Shown piece by piece: positions 7,772-17,362 of a stretch of DNA of 64,000 nucleotides. The translations under genes and the position numbers were made by a program. Each line of letters opens with the position of its first letter. Within the stretch, counting starts at the first letter, position 1. Location: the NCBI GenBank assembly GCA_049334165.1, contig JBEGHD010000011.1, one strand, 5' to 3'. The notes beneath the pieces were generated by a model. It was given only the letters and a program-made list of their open reading frames with translations, did not search any database and had not been told where the DNA came from. The stretch is from JBEGHD01 sp049334165 (GTDB taxonomy: Bacteria > Bacteroidota > Bacteroidia > Flavobacteriales_D > Sanyastnellaceae).

Positions 7772-10700
7772 TTGATAACAAAAAATAAAGCTGAAGAGCG
7801 TATAAATTTCGCTTCAACAGAAAACAGATTCGACTATCCGGATTTTCTAGACATCCAGCTTAAGTCGTTTCAGGAGTTTTTCCAACTGGAAACCAATCCA
7901 GAAAATCGTAAAGAAGAAGGACTCTATAAAGTATTTAGCGAGAACTTTCCAATCACGGATACTCGCAACCAATTCGTTCTCGAATTTCTGGATTATTTCA
8001 TTGATCCACCGCGTTACACCATTCAAGAGTGTATCGATCGTGGACTAACCTACAGCGTACCGCTGAAGGCAAAGTTGAAACTCTATTGTACCGATCCGGA
8101 GCACGAGGACTTCGAAACGATTGTACAGGACGTCTACCTGGGTACAATTCCTTACATGACTCCTAAAGGTTCATTCTGCGTGAATGGTGCTGAGCGTGTA
8201 ATCGTATCCCAGTTGCACCGATCTCCTGGTGTATTCTTCGGACAAAGTCGTCACGCAAACGGAACGAAACTCTACTCAGCCAGAATTATTCCTTTTAAAG
8301 GATCCTGGATGGAGTTCGCTACCGACATCAACAATGTGATGTATGCGTATATCGATCGTAAAAAGAAATTACCGGTAACAACCCTTCTCCGTGCCATCGG
8401 TTATGAGAGTGACAAAGACATTCTCTCAATCTTCGATCTGGCTGATGAAGTGAAGGTTTCCAAAACCGGACTCAAAAAAGTAGTTGGAAGAAAACTAGCA
8501 GCCCGTGTTCTTAAATCATGGGTTGAGGACTTTGTAGATGAAGATACAGGTGAAGTAGTTTCTATCGAACGTAATGAAGTGGTGATCGATCGCGAGACTG
8601 TGATTGAGAACGAGCACATTGAGGATATCCTCGATTCTGGTGCTAAAACCATTATCCTCCACAAGGAGAATGTGAATACAAGTGATTTTACAATCATTTA
8701 CAACACGCTTCAAAAAGATACATCAAACTCAGAAAAAGAAGCGGTAGAGCACATCTACCGTCAATTGCGTAATGCTGAGCCGCCAGACATGGAAACGGCT
8801 CGTGGCGTTATCGATAAATTGTTCTTCTCAGAGCAGCGTTATGATTTGGGTGAAGTTGGTCGTTTCCGAATCAACAGAAAACTAGATCTTGACGTGTCAA
8901 TGGATCAGCGAACGCTGACCAGAGACGACATGATTCACATCATCAAGTACCTGATTGAGCTCGTTAATAGCAAGACAGACGTTGATGATATTGATCACCT
9001 TAGTAACAGACGTGTAAGAACTGTTGGTGAGCAACTTTACAACCAGTTTGCAGTTGGTTTGGCTCGTATGGCTCGAACTATTCGTGAGAGAATGAATGTG
9101 AGAGACAACGAGGTATTTACACCGACCGATTTGATCAACGCGAAGACTTTGTCTTCTGTGATCAACTCATTCTTCGGTACCAACCAGCTTTCTCAGTTTA
9201 TGGATCAAACCAATCCACTTGCTGAGGTAACAAACAAGCGTAGAATGTCAGCCCTTGGACCTGGCGGTCTGTCACGTGAGCGTGCCGGATTTGAGGTTCG
9301 AGATGTTCACTACACGCACTACGGACGTCTTTGTACAATTGAAACTCCAGAGGGTCCAAACATTGGTCTGATTTCGTCACTTTGTGTATTTGCAAAAGTG
9401 AACCGACTCGGATTCATCGAGACGCCTTACCGTGAAGTAAAAGACGGTAAAGCTGTAGCCGGTGACAAAGGAGTAACTTACCTCAGTGCCGAGGATGAAG
9501 ATCAAAAGATGATTGCTCAGGCAAATGCTCAGGTAGGAAAAGACGGAAGTTTCCAGACGCCAGTTGTTAAGGCTCGTCTGCAAGGTGATTTCCCTGTTGT
9601 GGAGCCAGACAAACTGGATTTGATGGACGTAGGTCCAAACCAGATTGCATCTATCGCTGCATCGCTTATTCCTTTCCTTGAGCACGATGATGCCAACCGT
9701 GCACTGATGGGATCGAACATGATGCGTCAGGCGGTACCATTGCTTATTCCAGATGCTCCTATTGTGGGAACTGGACTTGAGCCATTGGTTGCTCGTGACT
9801 CTCGAGTATTGACAAGAGCAGAAGGTAACGGTGTGGTTGAATACGTAGATGGAAACGAAATTCACATTAAATACGACCGTGACGAATCTGACCAATTGGT
9901 GAGCTTCGAAGGCGATGTGAAAGTTTACAACCTCACTAAATTCCAGAAAACGAACGCAAGCACTTGCATGAACCTCCGTCCGATTGTAACGAAAGGACAG
10001 AAGGTGAAAAACAATCAGATCCTGGTTGAAGGTTACTCTACCGACAATGGTGACCTCGCAATCGGTCGTAACCTGAAAGTGGCATTCATGCCATGGAAAG
10101 GTTACAACTTTGAGGATGCGATTGTGATTTCTGAAAAAGTAGTTCGTGAAGATATATTTACTTCTATCCACATCGATGAGTACACGCTTGAAGTACGTGA
10201 CACAAAACGAGGGATGGAAGAACTCACAGCAGATATTCCAAACGTAAGTGAGGAAGCGACCAAGGATCTCGATGAAAATGGATTGATCCGTGTCGGTGCT
10301 GAAATTCGCGAAGGAGATATTCTTATTGGTAAGATTACTCCGAAAGGTGAAACTGACCCTTCTCCGGAAGAAAAGCTTCTCCGCGCGATCTTCGGTGACA
10401 AAGCAGGTGATGTGAAAGATGCATCACTCAAAGCTTCGCCTTCACTTCGCGGTGTTGTGATTGACAAGAAACTCTTCTCCAGAGCGATTAAAGACAGAAA
10501 GCTCAAAGCAGCTGACAAGTCTCTGATTGAGGAACTGGACAAAGAATACGAAAAGGATATAGCAGATCTCAAGAAAGTATTGGTTGAGAAGATCATGAAG
10601 ATCGTTGGAACCAAAACTTCTCAGGGTGTGCTCAACTTCTTCAAAGAGGAGCAGATTAAGAAAGGCGTGAAATTCAGCCAAAAAGCACTTTCTACAATTG

Positions 10701-11587
10701 ATTACTCAATCGTAGACACTGCTGGCTGGACTAAAGACGAAAAGACCAACTCACTGATAAAACGAGTGGTGCACAACTTCAACCTGAGAATGAACGATCT
10801 TCAGGGAAGTTACAAGCGCAAGAAGTTCCAGATTACTGTTGGAGATGAACTCCCATCTGGAATTGTAAAACTCGCTAAGATCTACATCGCCAAAAAGCGT
10901 AAGCTAAAAGTAGGTGATAAGATGGCCGGTCGTCACGGTAACAAAGGTATTGTGGCAAAAATCGTCCGCGAAGAAGACATGCCATTCCTGGAAGACGGAA
11001 CTACTGTGGACATCGTGTTGAACCCACTTGGTGTACCATCGCGAATGAACCTCGGACAGATTTACGAAACTGTTCTCGGATGGGCCGGACAAAAGCTCGG
11101 TCTCAAATTCGCTACTCCAATTTTTGACGGTGCTTCACTCGATCAAATCGATGAGTACACTGAAAAAGCAGGTATTCCTGCCGGAGGGAACACTTACCTC
11201 TACGATGGTGGAACCGGAGTGCGTTTCGACCAGACAGCAACAGTTGGTGTGATTTACATGCTGAAACTTGCTCACATGGTTGACGACAAAATGCACGCTC
11301 GTTCGATTGGACCTTACTCACTCATCACTCAGCAGCCACTCGGTGGTAAAGCACAATTTGGTGGTCAGCGATTTGGTGAGATGGAGGTTTGGGCACTCGA
11401 GGCATTCGGTGCATCGAACATCCTGCAAGAAATTCTCACAGTTAAATCTGACGATGTTATCGGTCGTGCGAAAGCATACGAAACCATCGTGAAAGGTGAG
11501 AACATGCCGACACCAGGAGTGCCGGAATCATTCAACGTGCTTATGCACGAGCTGAAAGGTCTCGGTCTTAATATTTCATTAGATTAA
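7772..11587 (+). CDS. rpoB: DNA-directed RNA polymerase subunit beta
   Basis: Beta subunit of 1271 residues, forming one side of the active cleft. The N-terminus MITKNKAEERINFAS and the following DYPDFLDIQLKSFQEFF resemble other Bacteroidetes RpoB, which supports a TTG start at 7772. No ATG is available without losing conserved residues. Landmarks are the rifampicin-pocket region (FFGTNQLSQFMDQTNPL, about residue 470), MRQAVPLL, and the catalytic-side motif GDKMAGRHGNKG near residue 1048, ending LGLNISLD. It is followed by rpoC after a 76-base gap containing a stable hairpin. Confidence 0.97.
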   Translation: MITKNKAEERINFASTENRFDYPDFLDIQLKSFQEFFQLETNPENRKEEGLYKVFSENFPITDTRNQFVLEFLDYFIDPPRYTIQECIDRGLTYSVPLKAKLKLYCTDPEHEDFETIVQDVYLGTIPYMTPKGSFCVNGAERVIVSQLHRSPGVFFGQSRHANGTKLYSARIIPFKGSWMEFATDINNVMYAYIDRKKKLPVTTLLRAIGYESDKDILSIFDLADEVKVSKTGLKKVVGRKLAARVLKSWVEDFVDEDTGEVVSIERNEVVIDRETVIENEHIEDILDSGAKTIILHKENVNTSDFTIIYNTLQKDTSNSEKEAVEHIYRQLRNAEPPDMETARGVIDKLFFSEQRYDLGEVGRFRINRKLDLDVSMDQRTLTRDDMIHIIKYLIELVNSKTDVDDIDHLSNRRVRTVGEQLYNQFAVGLARMARTIRERMNVRDNEVFTPTDLINAKTLSSVINSFFGTNQLSQFMDQTNPLAEVTNKRRMSALGPGGLSRERAGFEVRDVHYTHYGRLCTIETPEGPNIGLISSLCVFAKVNRLGFIETPYREVKDGKAVAGDKGVTYLSAEDEDQKMIAQANAQVGKDGSFQTPVVKARLQGDFPVVEPDKLDLMDVGPNQIASIAASLIPFLEHDDANRALMGSNMMRQAVPLLIPDAPIVGTGLEPLVARDSRVLTRAEGNGVVEYVDGNEIHIKYDRDESDQLVSFEGDVKVYNLTKFQKTNASTCMNLRPIVTKGQKVKNNQILVEGYSTDNGDLAIGRNLKVAFMPWKGYNFEDAIVISEKVVREDIFTSIHIDEYTLEVRDTKRGMEELTADIPNVSEEATKDLDENGLIRVGAEIREGDILIGKITPKGETDPSPEEKLLRAIFGDKAGDVKDASLKASPSLRGVVIDKKLFSRAIKDRKLKAADKSLIEELDKEYEKDIADLKKVLVEKIMKIVGTKTSQGVLNFFKEEQIKKGVKFSQKALSTIDYSIVDTAGWTKDEKTNSLIKRVVHNFNLRMNDLQGSYKRKKFQITVGDELPSGIVKLAKIYIAKKRKLKVGDKMAGRHGNKGIVAKIVREEDMPFLEDGTTVDIVLNPLGVPSRMNLGQIYETVLGWAGQKLGLKFATPIFDGASLDQIDEYTEKAGIPAGGNTYLYDGGTGVRFDQTATVGVIYMLKLAHMVDDKMHARSIGPYSLITQQPLGGKAQFGGQRFGEMEVWALEAFGASNILQEILTVKSDDVIGRAKAYETIVKGENMPTPGVPESFNVLMHELKGLGLNISLD

Positions 11588-11598
11588 AAAATGATTCG

Positions 11599-11631
11599 TC
11601 CTGATGAACCCCATTTTGGGGTTTGTCGGGA
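11599..11631 (+). other. stable hairpin in the rpoB-rpoC spacer
   Basis: The stretch TCCTGATGAACCCC (11599-11612) pairs with GGGGTTTGTCGGGA (11618-11631): fourteen pairs including three G-U, with a five-base loop. There is no T-run after it, so it is not a standard terminator. It may be an RNase processing or stabilising element between the two messages, or a small palindromic repeat. Confidence 0.6.
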
Positions 11632-11663
11632 TTGTTCATAGCTTATTCAAGATAATAGCAATT

Positions 11664-14600
11664 ATGGCGCTTAGAAAGAATCAAAAACTTAGTAGTGATT
11701 TTAAATCAATCACAATCAGTCTTGCTTCTCCAGAGCAGATCCTAGAAAGATCGCACGGGGAGGTTCTCAAGCCTGAAACCATAAATTACCGTACCTACAA
11801 GCCAGAGCGCGATGGACTATTCTGTGAGCGCATTTTCGGTCCTGTAAAGGATTACGAATGCCACTGTGGTAAATACAAGCGTATTCGCTACAAAGGGATT
11901 GTCTGCGATCGTTGTGGTGTGGAAGTGACGGAGAAAAAAGTGCGAAGAGAGCGCATGGGCCACATCCAGTTGGTTGTGCCTGTAGCTCACATCTGGTACT
12001 TCAAATCTCTTCCTAATAAAATTGGTTACCTCCTCGGATTGCCAACTAAAAAGCTCGATCAGATTATCTACTACGAGAGATACGTGGTGATTAATCCAGG
12101 GCCGGCAGTTAACAAGGAAGGTGAGCCGCTAGAGGTAATGGAATACCTCACCGAAGAAGAATACCTCGATATTCTCGAGACGCTTCCTAAAGACAACCAG
12201 TATTTGGACGACAAAGATCCAAACAAGTTTGTCGCTAAAATGGGAGCTGACGCCTTGCACGATTTGCTTGCAAACTTGCAGTTGGATGAGCTTTCTTACA
12301 GCTTGCGCCACAAGGCAAACACAGAGACTTCTCAGCAACGTAAAAACGAAGCACTTAAGCGTCTACAGGTTGTTGAGTCTTTGCGTGAGGCAAATACAAG
12401 AATTGAAAACCGTCCAGAATGGATGATCGTGAAAGTGGTTCCGGTGATTCCACCAGAACTTCGTCCTCTCGTGCCATTGGATGGTGGTCGTTTTGCGACT
12501 TCAGATTTGAATGACCTTTACCGAAGAGTGATTATCCGTAACAACCGTTTGAAAAGGTTGATAGAAATTAAAGCTCCTGAAGTGATTCTCCGTAACGAGA
12601 AGCGTATGCTCCAGGAAGCTGTGGATTCACTTTTCGACAACTCGAGAAAATCGAGCGCTGTGAAGACTGAATCGAACCGTCCACTGAAATCTCTTTCAGA
12701 TAGTTTGAAAGGTAAGCAGGGACGTTTCCGTCAGAACCTTCTCGGTAAGCGTGTCGACTACTCTGGTCGTTCGGTAATCGTTGTTGGTCCCGACTTGAAA
12801 CTCCACGAATGTGGAATTCCTAAAGATATGGCTGCTGAGCTTTTCAAACCGTTCATCATTCGTAAAATGATCGAGCGTGGAATTGTGAAGACGGTAAAAT
12901 CAGCCAAGAAAATTGTAGATAAGAAAGAGCCAGTTGTTTGGGATATTTTGGAAAATGTGTTGAAAGGACACCCTGTTCTTCTCAACCGTGCTCCAACACT
13001 TCACAGACTCGGTATCCAGGCGTTCCAGCCAAAACTCATCGAAGGTAAAGCCATCCAGCTTCACCCACTTGTTTGTACTGGATTCAACGCGGATTTCGAT
13101 GGTGACCAGATGGCCGTTCACTTGCCACTAGGTAATGCAGCCATCTTGGAAGCCCAGCTTCTGATGCTTTCATCTCACAACATTTTGAACCCGGCCAACG
13201 GTGCTCCAATGACTGTACCTTCTCAGGATATGGTTCTTGGACTGTACTACATCTCTAAAGGTAGAACTTCTACTAAAGAGCGCACTGTGAAAGGTGAAGG
13301 CATGACTTTCTACTCTCCGGAAGAAGTGCGTATTGCGCACAACGAAGGACGCGTAGACATGCACGCCCACATCAAATTGAGATGGGAAAACATGGATGGT
13401 GAAAGAGAAATTATAGAAACCACTGTCGGTCGAGTTTTCTTCAATGACCTCGTACCAAAGAAAGTTGGTTTCATCAATCAGTTGCTGACTAAGAAAGCAC
13501 TTCGCGATATCATTGGTGATGTTGTGAAGCAGGTGGGTACTGCCCGCACAGTTCAGTTCCTGGATGATATTAAGGACCTCGGTTACGACATGGCCTACAA
13601 AGGTGGTCTTTCATTCAACCTGAATGACATTATCATTCCACCAGAAAAAGATAAGCTCGTAGAAGCGGCAAATGCCGAAGTTCAGACTGTGATGGACAAC
13701 TACAACATGGGTCTCATCACAAACAACGAGCGTTACAACCAGATCATTGATATTTGGACACACACCAACTCGAAGTTGACCAACATCCTTATGGAGCGTC
13801 TGAAAAACGACAACCAGGGATTCAACTCGATTTACATGATGTTTGATTCTGGAGCACGTGGTTCCAAAGAGCAGATTCGTCAGCTCTCAGGTATGCGTGG
13901 TCTGATGGCCAAGCCGCAGAAATCTTCTGCTACCGGAGGTCAGGATATTATCGAGAACCCTATTCTTTCCAACTTCAAGGAAGGACTTTCGATTCTCGAG
14001 TACTTTATCTCAACTCACGGTGCACGTAAAGGTCTTGCCGATACGGCCCTTAAAACTGCCGATGCCGGTTACCTTACTCGTAGGCTTGTGGATGTTTCTC
14101 AGGATGTGATTATCACTGAAGAAGATTGTGGAACACTCCGCGGACTTGTTGCAACTCCACTTCGCAAGAGTGATGAGCTTGTTGAGTCTCTTTACGACAG
14201 AATTCTCGGTCGCGTGAATGTTCACGATATCGTAGATCCTGAAACAGGTGAAGTGCTTCTCGAAGCTGGAAATGAAATCAGCGAAGAAGTTGCCAAACGC
14301 GTTGAAGATCTCGGTATGGAAGAAGTTGAGATTCGCTCAGTACTTACGTGCGAGTCGAAGAGAGGGGTTTGCTCTAAGTGCTATGGACGTTCACTTGCTA
14401 CCAGCCGTTTGGCGCAGCGTGGTGAAGCCGTTGGTGTTATTGCTGCGCAGTCTATTGGTGAGCCAGGTACACAGCTGACACTTCGTACATTCCACGTTGG
14501 TGGTACTGCCGCAAACATTTCTGATGAATCGAACATTACGGCCAAATACTCTGGTAAACTCGAAATCGAAGAACTCAGAACCGTTGACAGAACAACTGCT

Positions 14601-15956
14601 GACGGTGAAGTAGAAACGATTGTAGTAAGTCGTTCTTCTGAGTTGAAAATTATCGATGAGGAAACCGGTGTTGCGCTCATGACCAACAACATTCCTTACG
14701 GTGCTATTCTTAAAGCTAAGAACAAGCGCAAGATTAAGAAGGGCGATGTCATTTGCTCTTGGGACCCTTACAACTCTGTGATCATCACCGAGGAGTCTGG
14801 TAAAGTTCAATTTGAGCACGTTGAGGCGGGAATCACTTTCCGTGAAGAGGTCGATGAGCAAACCGGGTTTACCGAAATGGTAATTACCGAGACAAAAGAC
14901 AAGAAAAAGAACCCAGCCATTAACATCGTTCAGAAGGGTGAGGTTGTTAAAACATACTCTTTGCCTGTAGGCGCTCACATCTCTGTTCGCGAGGATAAAG
15001 AAGTGGGTACAGGAGCTATCCTGGCGAAGATCCCTCGTGTAGCCGGTAAATCTGGTGATATCACCGGTGGTCTTCCTAGAATTACGGAGCTCTTCGAGGC
15101 TCGTAACCCATCGAACCCAGCAGTAGTTAGTGAAATTGACGGAATTGTTTCTTATGGAAAAATCAAGCGTGGTAACCGCGAGATCATCGTGGAGTCTAAG
15201 TTTGGAGATAAGAAAAAATATCTCGTTTCGCTTTCTAAACACATTCTCGTTCAGGAGAACGACTTTGTGAAAGCAGGTATGCCGCTTTCAGATGGTGCTG
15301 TTACTCCAGCGGATATTCTTGCAATTGAAGGTCCAACTTCGGTTCAGGAATACATTGTGAACGAAGTACAGGAAGTGTACCGACTGCAGGGTGTGAAGAT
15401 CAACGATAAGCACTTCGAGGTGGTAGTTCGCCAGATGATGCGTAAAGTTGTGATTCAGGATGCAGGAGATACTCGCTTCCTCGAGAATCAGGCTGTCGAG
15501 AAGAATGACTTCATGGAAGAAAACGACCTGATCTACGGACAGCTCGTTGTAACCGATGCCGGAGACTCTACAGAGTTGAAGGAAGGTCAGATCATCACAG
15601 CTAGAAGATTGAGAGACGAAAATTCTCAGTTGAGAAGAAAAGATCTCAAACTTGTTGAAACTCGTGAGGTGATTGCCGCTACTTCTCGTCCATTGTTGCA
15701 GGGGATTACTCGTGCATCGCTGCAGACCAAGTCGTTCATCTCTGCTGCTTCCTTCCAGGAAACAACAAAGGTGCTCAACGAAGCTGCCGTGAGTGGAAAA
15801 ACCGACAACTTGCTCGGACTGAAGGAAAATGTGATCGTTGGTCACTTGATTCCTGCCGGTACGGGAGTGAGAAGATGGGAGAAACTCATTGTTGGAAACA
15901 AAGAAGAGTACGAAACACTAACTGCCAGAAAAGAAAAGGCAGAAGCAGAAGAATAA
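11664..15956 (+). CDS. rpoC: DNA-directed RNA polymerase subunit beta'
   Basis: Beta-prime subunit of 1430 residues. The start is taken at the ATG at 11664 (MALRKNQKLSSDFKSITISL), which aligns with the usual Bacteroidetes N-terminus; the frame is open 20 codons further up but through the hairpin spacer. The N-terminal zinc site is CHCGKY...CDRCGVEV (about residues 67-87). The catalytic magnesium motif NADFDGDQM is near residue 475. The second zinc site has CESKRGVCSKCYG, and the bridge-helix/trigger-loop side has GEPGTQLTLRTFHVGG. The end EEYETLTARKEKAEAEE is typical. It ends the operon at terminator 15982-16011. Confidence 0.97.
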   Translation: MALRKNQKLSSDFKSITISLASPEQILERSHGEVLKPETINYRTYKPERDGLFCERIFGPVKDYECHCGKYKRIRYKGIVCDRCGVEVTEKKVRRERMGHIQLVVPVAHIWYFKSLPNKIGYLLGLPTKKLDQIIYYERYVVINPGPAVNKEGEPLEVMEYLTEEEYLDILETLPKDNQYLDDKDPNKFVAKMGADALHDLLANLQLDELSYSLRHKANTETSQQRKNEALKRLQVVESLREANTRIENRPEWMIVKVVPVIPPELRPLVPLDGGRFATSDLNDLYRRVIIRNNRLKRLIEIKAPEVILRNEKRMLQEAVDSLFDNSRKSSAVKTESNRPLKSLSDSLKGKQGRFRQNLLGKRVDYSGRSVIVVGPDLKLHECGIPKDMAAELFKPFIIRKMIERGIVKTVKSAKKIVDKKEPVVWDILENVLKGHPVLLNRAPTLHRLGIQAFQPKLIEGKAIQLHPLVCTGFNADFDGDQMAVHLPLGNAAILEAQLLMLSSHNILNPANGAPMTVPSQDMVLGLYYISKGRTSTKERTVKGEGMTFYSPEEVRIAHNEGRVDMHAHIKLRWENMDGEREIIETTVGRVFFNDLVPKKVGFINQLLTKKALRDIIGDVVKQVGTARTVQFLDDIKDLGYDMAYKGGLSFNLNDIIIPPEKDKLVEAANAEVQTVMDNYNMGLITNNERYNQIIDIWTHTNSKLTNILMERLKNDNQGFNSIYMMFDSGARGSKEQIRQLSGMRGLMAKPQKSSATGGQDIIENPILSNFKEGLSILEYFISTHGARKGLADTALKTADAGYLTRRLVDVSQDVIITEEDCGTLRGLVATPLRKSDELVESLYDRILGRVNVHDIVDPETGEVLLEAGNEISEEVAKRVEDLGMEEVEIRSVLTCESKRGVCSKCYGRSLATSRLAQRGEAVGVIAAQSIGEPGTQLTLRTFHVGGTAANISDESNITAKYSGKLEIEELRTVDRTTADGEVETIVVSRSSELKIIDEETGVALMTNNIPYGAILKAKNKRKIKKGDVICSWDPYNSVIITEESGKVQFEHVEAGITFREEVDEQTGFTEMVITETKDKKKNPAINIVQKGEVVKTYSLPVGAHISVREDKEVGTGAILAKIPRVAGKSGDITGGLPRITELFEARNPSNPAVVSEIDGIVSYGKIKRGNREIIVESKFGDKKKYLVSLSKHILVQENDFVKAGMPLSDGAVTPADILAIEGPTSVQEYIVNEVQEVYRLQGVKINDKHFEVVVRQMMRKVVIQDAGDTRFLENQAVEKNDFMEENDLIYGQLVVTDAGDSTELKEGQIITARRLRDENSQLRRKDLKLVETREVIAATSRPLLQGITRASLQTKSFISAASFQETTKVLNEAAVSGKTDNLLGLKENVIVGHLIPAGTGVRRWEKLIVGNKEEYETLTARKEKAEAEE

Positions 15957-15981
15957 TTAGAGTCTAAGCTCTAAGCAAGAA

Positions 15982-16011
15982 AGCCCGGACGAGATCGTTC
16001 GGGCTTTTTTT
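15982..16011 (+). terminator. rho-independent terminator after rpoC
   Basis: AGCCCGGAC (15982-15990) pairs with GTTCGGGCT (15997-16005), nine pairs with one G-U, six-base loop, followed by seven T. This closes the large ribosomal protein/RNA polymerase operon. Confidence 0.9.
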
Positions 16012-16027
16012 GTGCCCTGGTTTTTAT

Positions 16028-16076
16028 CGGATTACAAATCCGAAAGTTTGAAAGCGCAGGATTGCAAATCCTGCGC
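16028..16076 (+). repeat. REP-like palindromic unit, copy 1
   Basis: Two adjoining palindromes: CGGATTACAAATCCG (16028-16042) and the perfect ten-pair hairpin GCGCAGGATT/AATCCTGCGC with loop GCA (16054-16076). The same pair recurs in opposite orientation at 16180-16227 and in the same orientation right after the transposase frame at 16832-16880. This is the arrangement of REP sequences around a REP-associated tyrosine transposase (RAYT). Confidence 0.8.
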
Positions 16077-16179
16077 AGCCCTTCCCGAGCACGTTTCAGT
16101 TTGATTCACAAATCGTTTCTTGTGGTTTCTTGACAAGAAGGGTTTTGTAGGGAAAGATTTCACTTGAATGATAGTGTTC

Positions 16180-16227
16180 CGCAGGATTTGCAATCCTGCG
16201 GTGGGAAATACAGGGATTTGTAATCCC
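16180..16227 (-). repeat. REP-like palindromic unit, copy 2 (inverted)
   Basis: CGCAGGATT/AATCCTGCG with loop TGC (16180-16200), then GGGATT/AATCCC with loop TGT (16213-16227). Order and sequence are the reverse complement of copy 1, so copies 1 and 2 form a head-to-head pair like a BIME. The 103 bases between them hold no gene; TTCTTGACAAGAA within is a small palindrome. Confidence 0.75.
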
Positions 16228-16252
16228 GACCTAGTTCAATTAATTTTATTAG

Positions 16253-16831
16253 ATCAAGCCTGGAATCAAACATACTATAAAGCTGAACAGCTCTTACTAT
16301 CTGACGCTGACTGTTGTCGGATGGGTTGATGTCTTCACACGACCTAACCTTAGAGATGTGATCATCGATTCGCTCAGATACTGCATCAAAGAAAAAGGCT
16401 TGAACTTATTCGCCTATTGCCTGATGACAAATCACCTTAATATGATTGTCAATGCTGATGAGCCTTTCCAGTTGAAAGATACCATCAGAGATTTCAAAAA
16501 ATTCACTTCAAAGAAAATCATCGAACAGATTAAGGAAGAACCAGAAAGCAGACGAGAATGGATGTTGAACTTGTTTTCTTTTGCTGCAAAAACAAGCTCT
16601 AAGCACAAAGAATATCGACTGTGGCAAGCTGGAAATCACGCTATAGGATTATACTCAGAGAAGTTTGTATGGGATAAAATCAATTACATACACAACAATC
16701 CTGTCAGAGCTGGATTTGTAAAGCGCATAGAAGATTGGAAATACTCGTCTGCTGCGAACTACATGGAATTAAATGACTTGGTTTTGGAAGAAGTTATACG
16801 TCTAAATCCGCGATTACAGACTTTTTCATGA
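16253..16831 (+). pseudogene. REP-associated tyrosine transposase (RAYT, Y1_Tnp family), probably inactive
   Basis: The frame from 16253 reads IKPGIKHTIKLNSSYYLTL, then TVVGWVDVFTRPNLRDV and on to the stop at 16829-16831. This matches RAYT proteins throughout: the GWVDVFTR segment, AYCLMTNH, WQAGNHAIGLYS and YIHNNPVRAGFV. Two defects stand out. First, no ATG, GTG or TTG precedes the conserved N-terminus; the first GTG is at 16358, which would remove the GWVDVF strand. Second, the metal-binding His-hydrophobe-His motif reads HLN (MTNHLNMIV), so the second histidine is missing. RAYTs cut and move REP hairpins; this copy is probably dead. REP units lie on both sides, one directly after the stop codon. 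Confidence 0.75.
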
Positions 16832-16880
16832 CGGATTACAAATCCGAATATTTTAATGCGCAGGATTGCAAATCCTGTGC
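16832..16880 (+). repeat. REP-like palindromic unit, copy 3
   Basis: CGGATTACAAATCCG (16832-16846) directly after the transposase stop, then GCGCAGGATT/AATCCTGTGC (16858-16880) with one G-T mispair. Same orientation as copy 1. Confidence 0.8.
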
Positions 16881-16913
16881 ATCTAGTTTGCAAGCTCGCA
16901 AGGTCAGATCTAA

Positions 16914-17111
16914 TCAATTGTCCTGTTTCTGCAATTTTTTGAAAAAATGCCTGAAGAAAACGACCGCTGTGCAAATTGTTAGTACCACGATGGTAAACCT
17001 CCATGAAAATAGGGATGAGAGATTTCCCTCCATTAGAAGTTCAACTCCCACATTTGCTGCTACTGCTGTAGCAATCAGTTTCAGCCCGAAATAAAAATCT
17101 TTTCTGTTCAT
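16914..17111 (-). CDS. small membrane protein, unknown function
   Basis: Predicted 65-residue protein starting MNRKDFYFGLKLIATAVAAN at the ATG at 17111. It shows two hydrophobic stretches (about residues 8-25 and 35-55: FTIVVLTICTAVVFF) and a basic tail (RHFFKKLQKQ), suggesting two membrane helices with a cytoplasmic C-terminus. It begins five bases after the stop of the similar 72-residue protein upstream, so the two are probably translated together. The frame is open upstream of 17111, but that would overlap the neighbour. I do not recognise a family. Confidence 0.6.
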   Translation of the reverse strand: MNRKDFYFGLKLIATAVAANVGVELLMEGNLSSLFSWRFTIVVLTICTAVVFFRHFFKKLQKQDN

Positions 17112-17115
17112 ACTC

Positions 17116-17334
17116 TTAAGATTCAGAAGTAAGGCTCTCTTTTTTCTTCTTGTTTTTATAAAGCTCAAAGTAGTGATGAGCCGCTCCTCCACCAACCATC
17201 AAAAGGACAAGAAAGGCGTAATATTTCCAATCGGTGTAGTAGGAAAAGTCTTGCTGGGCAACGGATGTAAAAAGGTGAGCTCCACCTACGATGAGCAAAA
17301 GCTTAAGGCTAAAAAGAAGGTCTTTTTTAATCAT
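17116..17334 (-). CDS. small membrane protein, unknown function
   Basis: Predicted 72-residue protein, MIKKDLLFSLKLLLIVGGAH at the start. It has two hydrophobic segments (about 7-24 and 37-55: YYAFLVLLMVGGGAAHHYF) and a Lys-rich cytoplasmic-looking tail (YKNKKKKESLTSES). It resembles the following 65-residue protein in layout (start MxxKD...LKL, two helices, basic tail), which suggests an old tandem duplication. It lies 28 bases downstream of the conserved 483-residue gene on the same strand. Confidence 0.65.
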   Translation of the reverse strand: MIKKDLLFSLKLLLIVGGAHLFTSVAQQDFSYYTDWKYYAFLVLLMVGGGAAHHYFELYKNKKKKESLTSES

Positions 17335-17362
17335 GAAAGAAATATAGCTACTTTTTTAAAAT

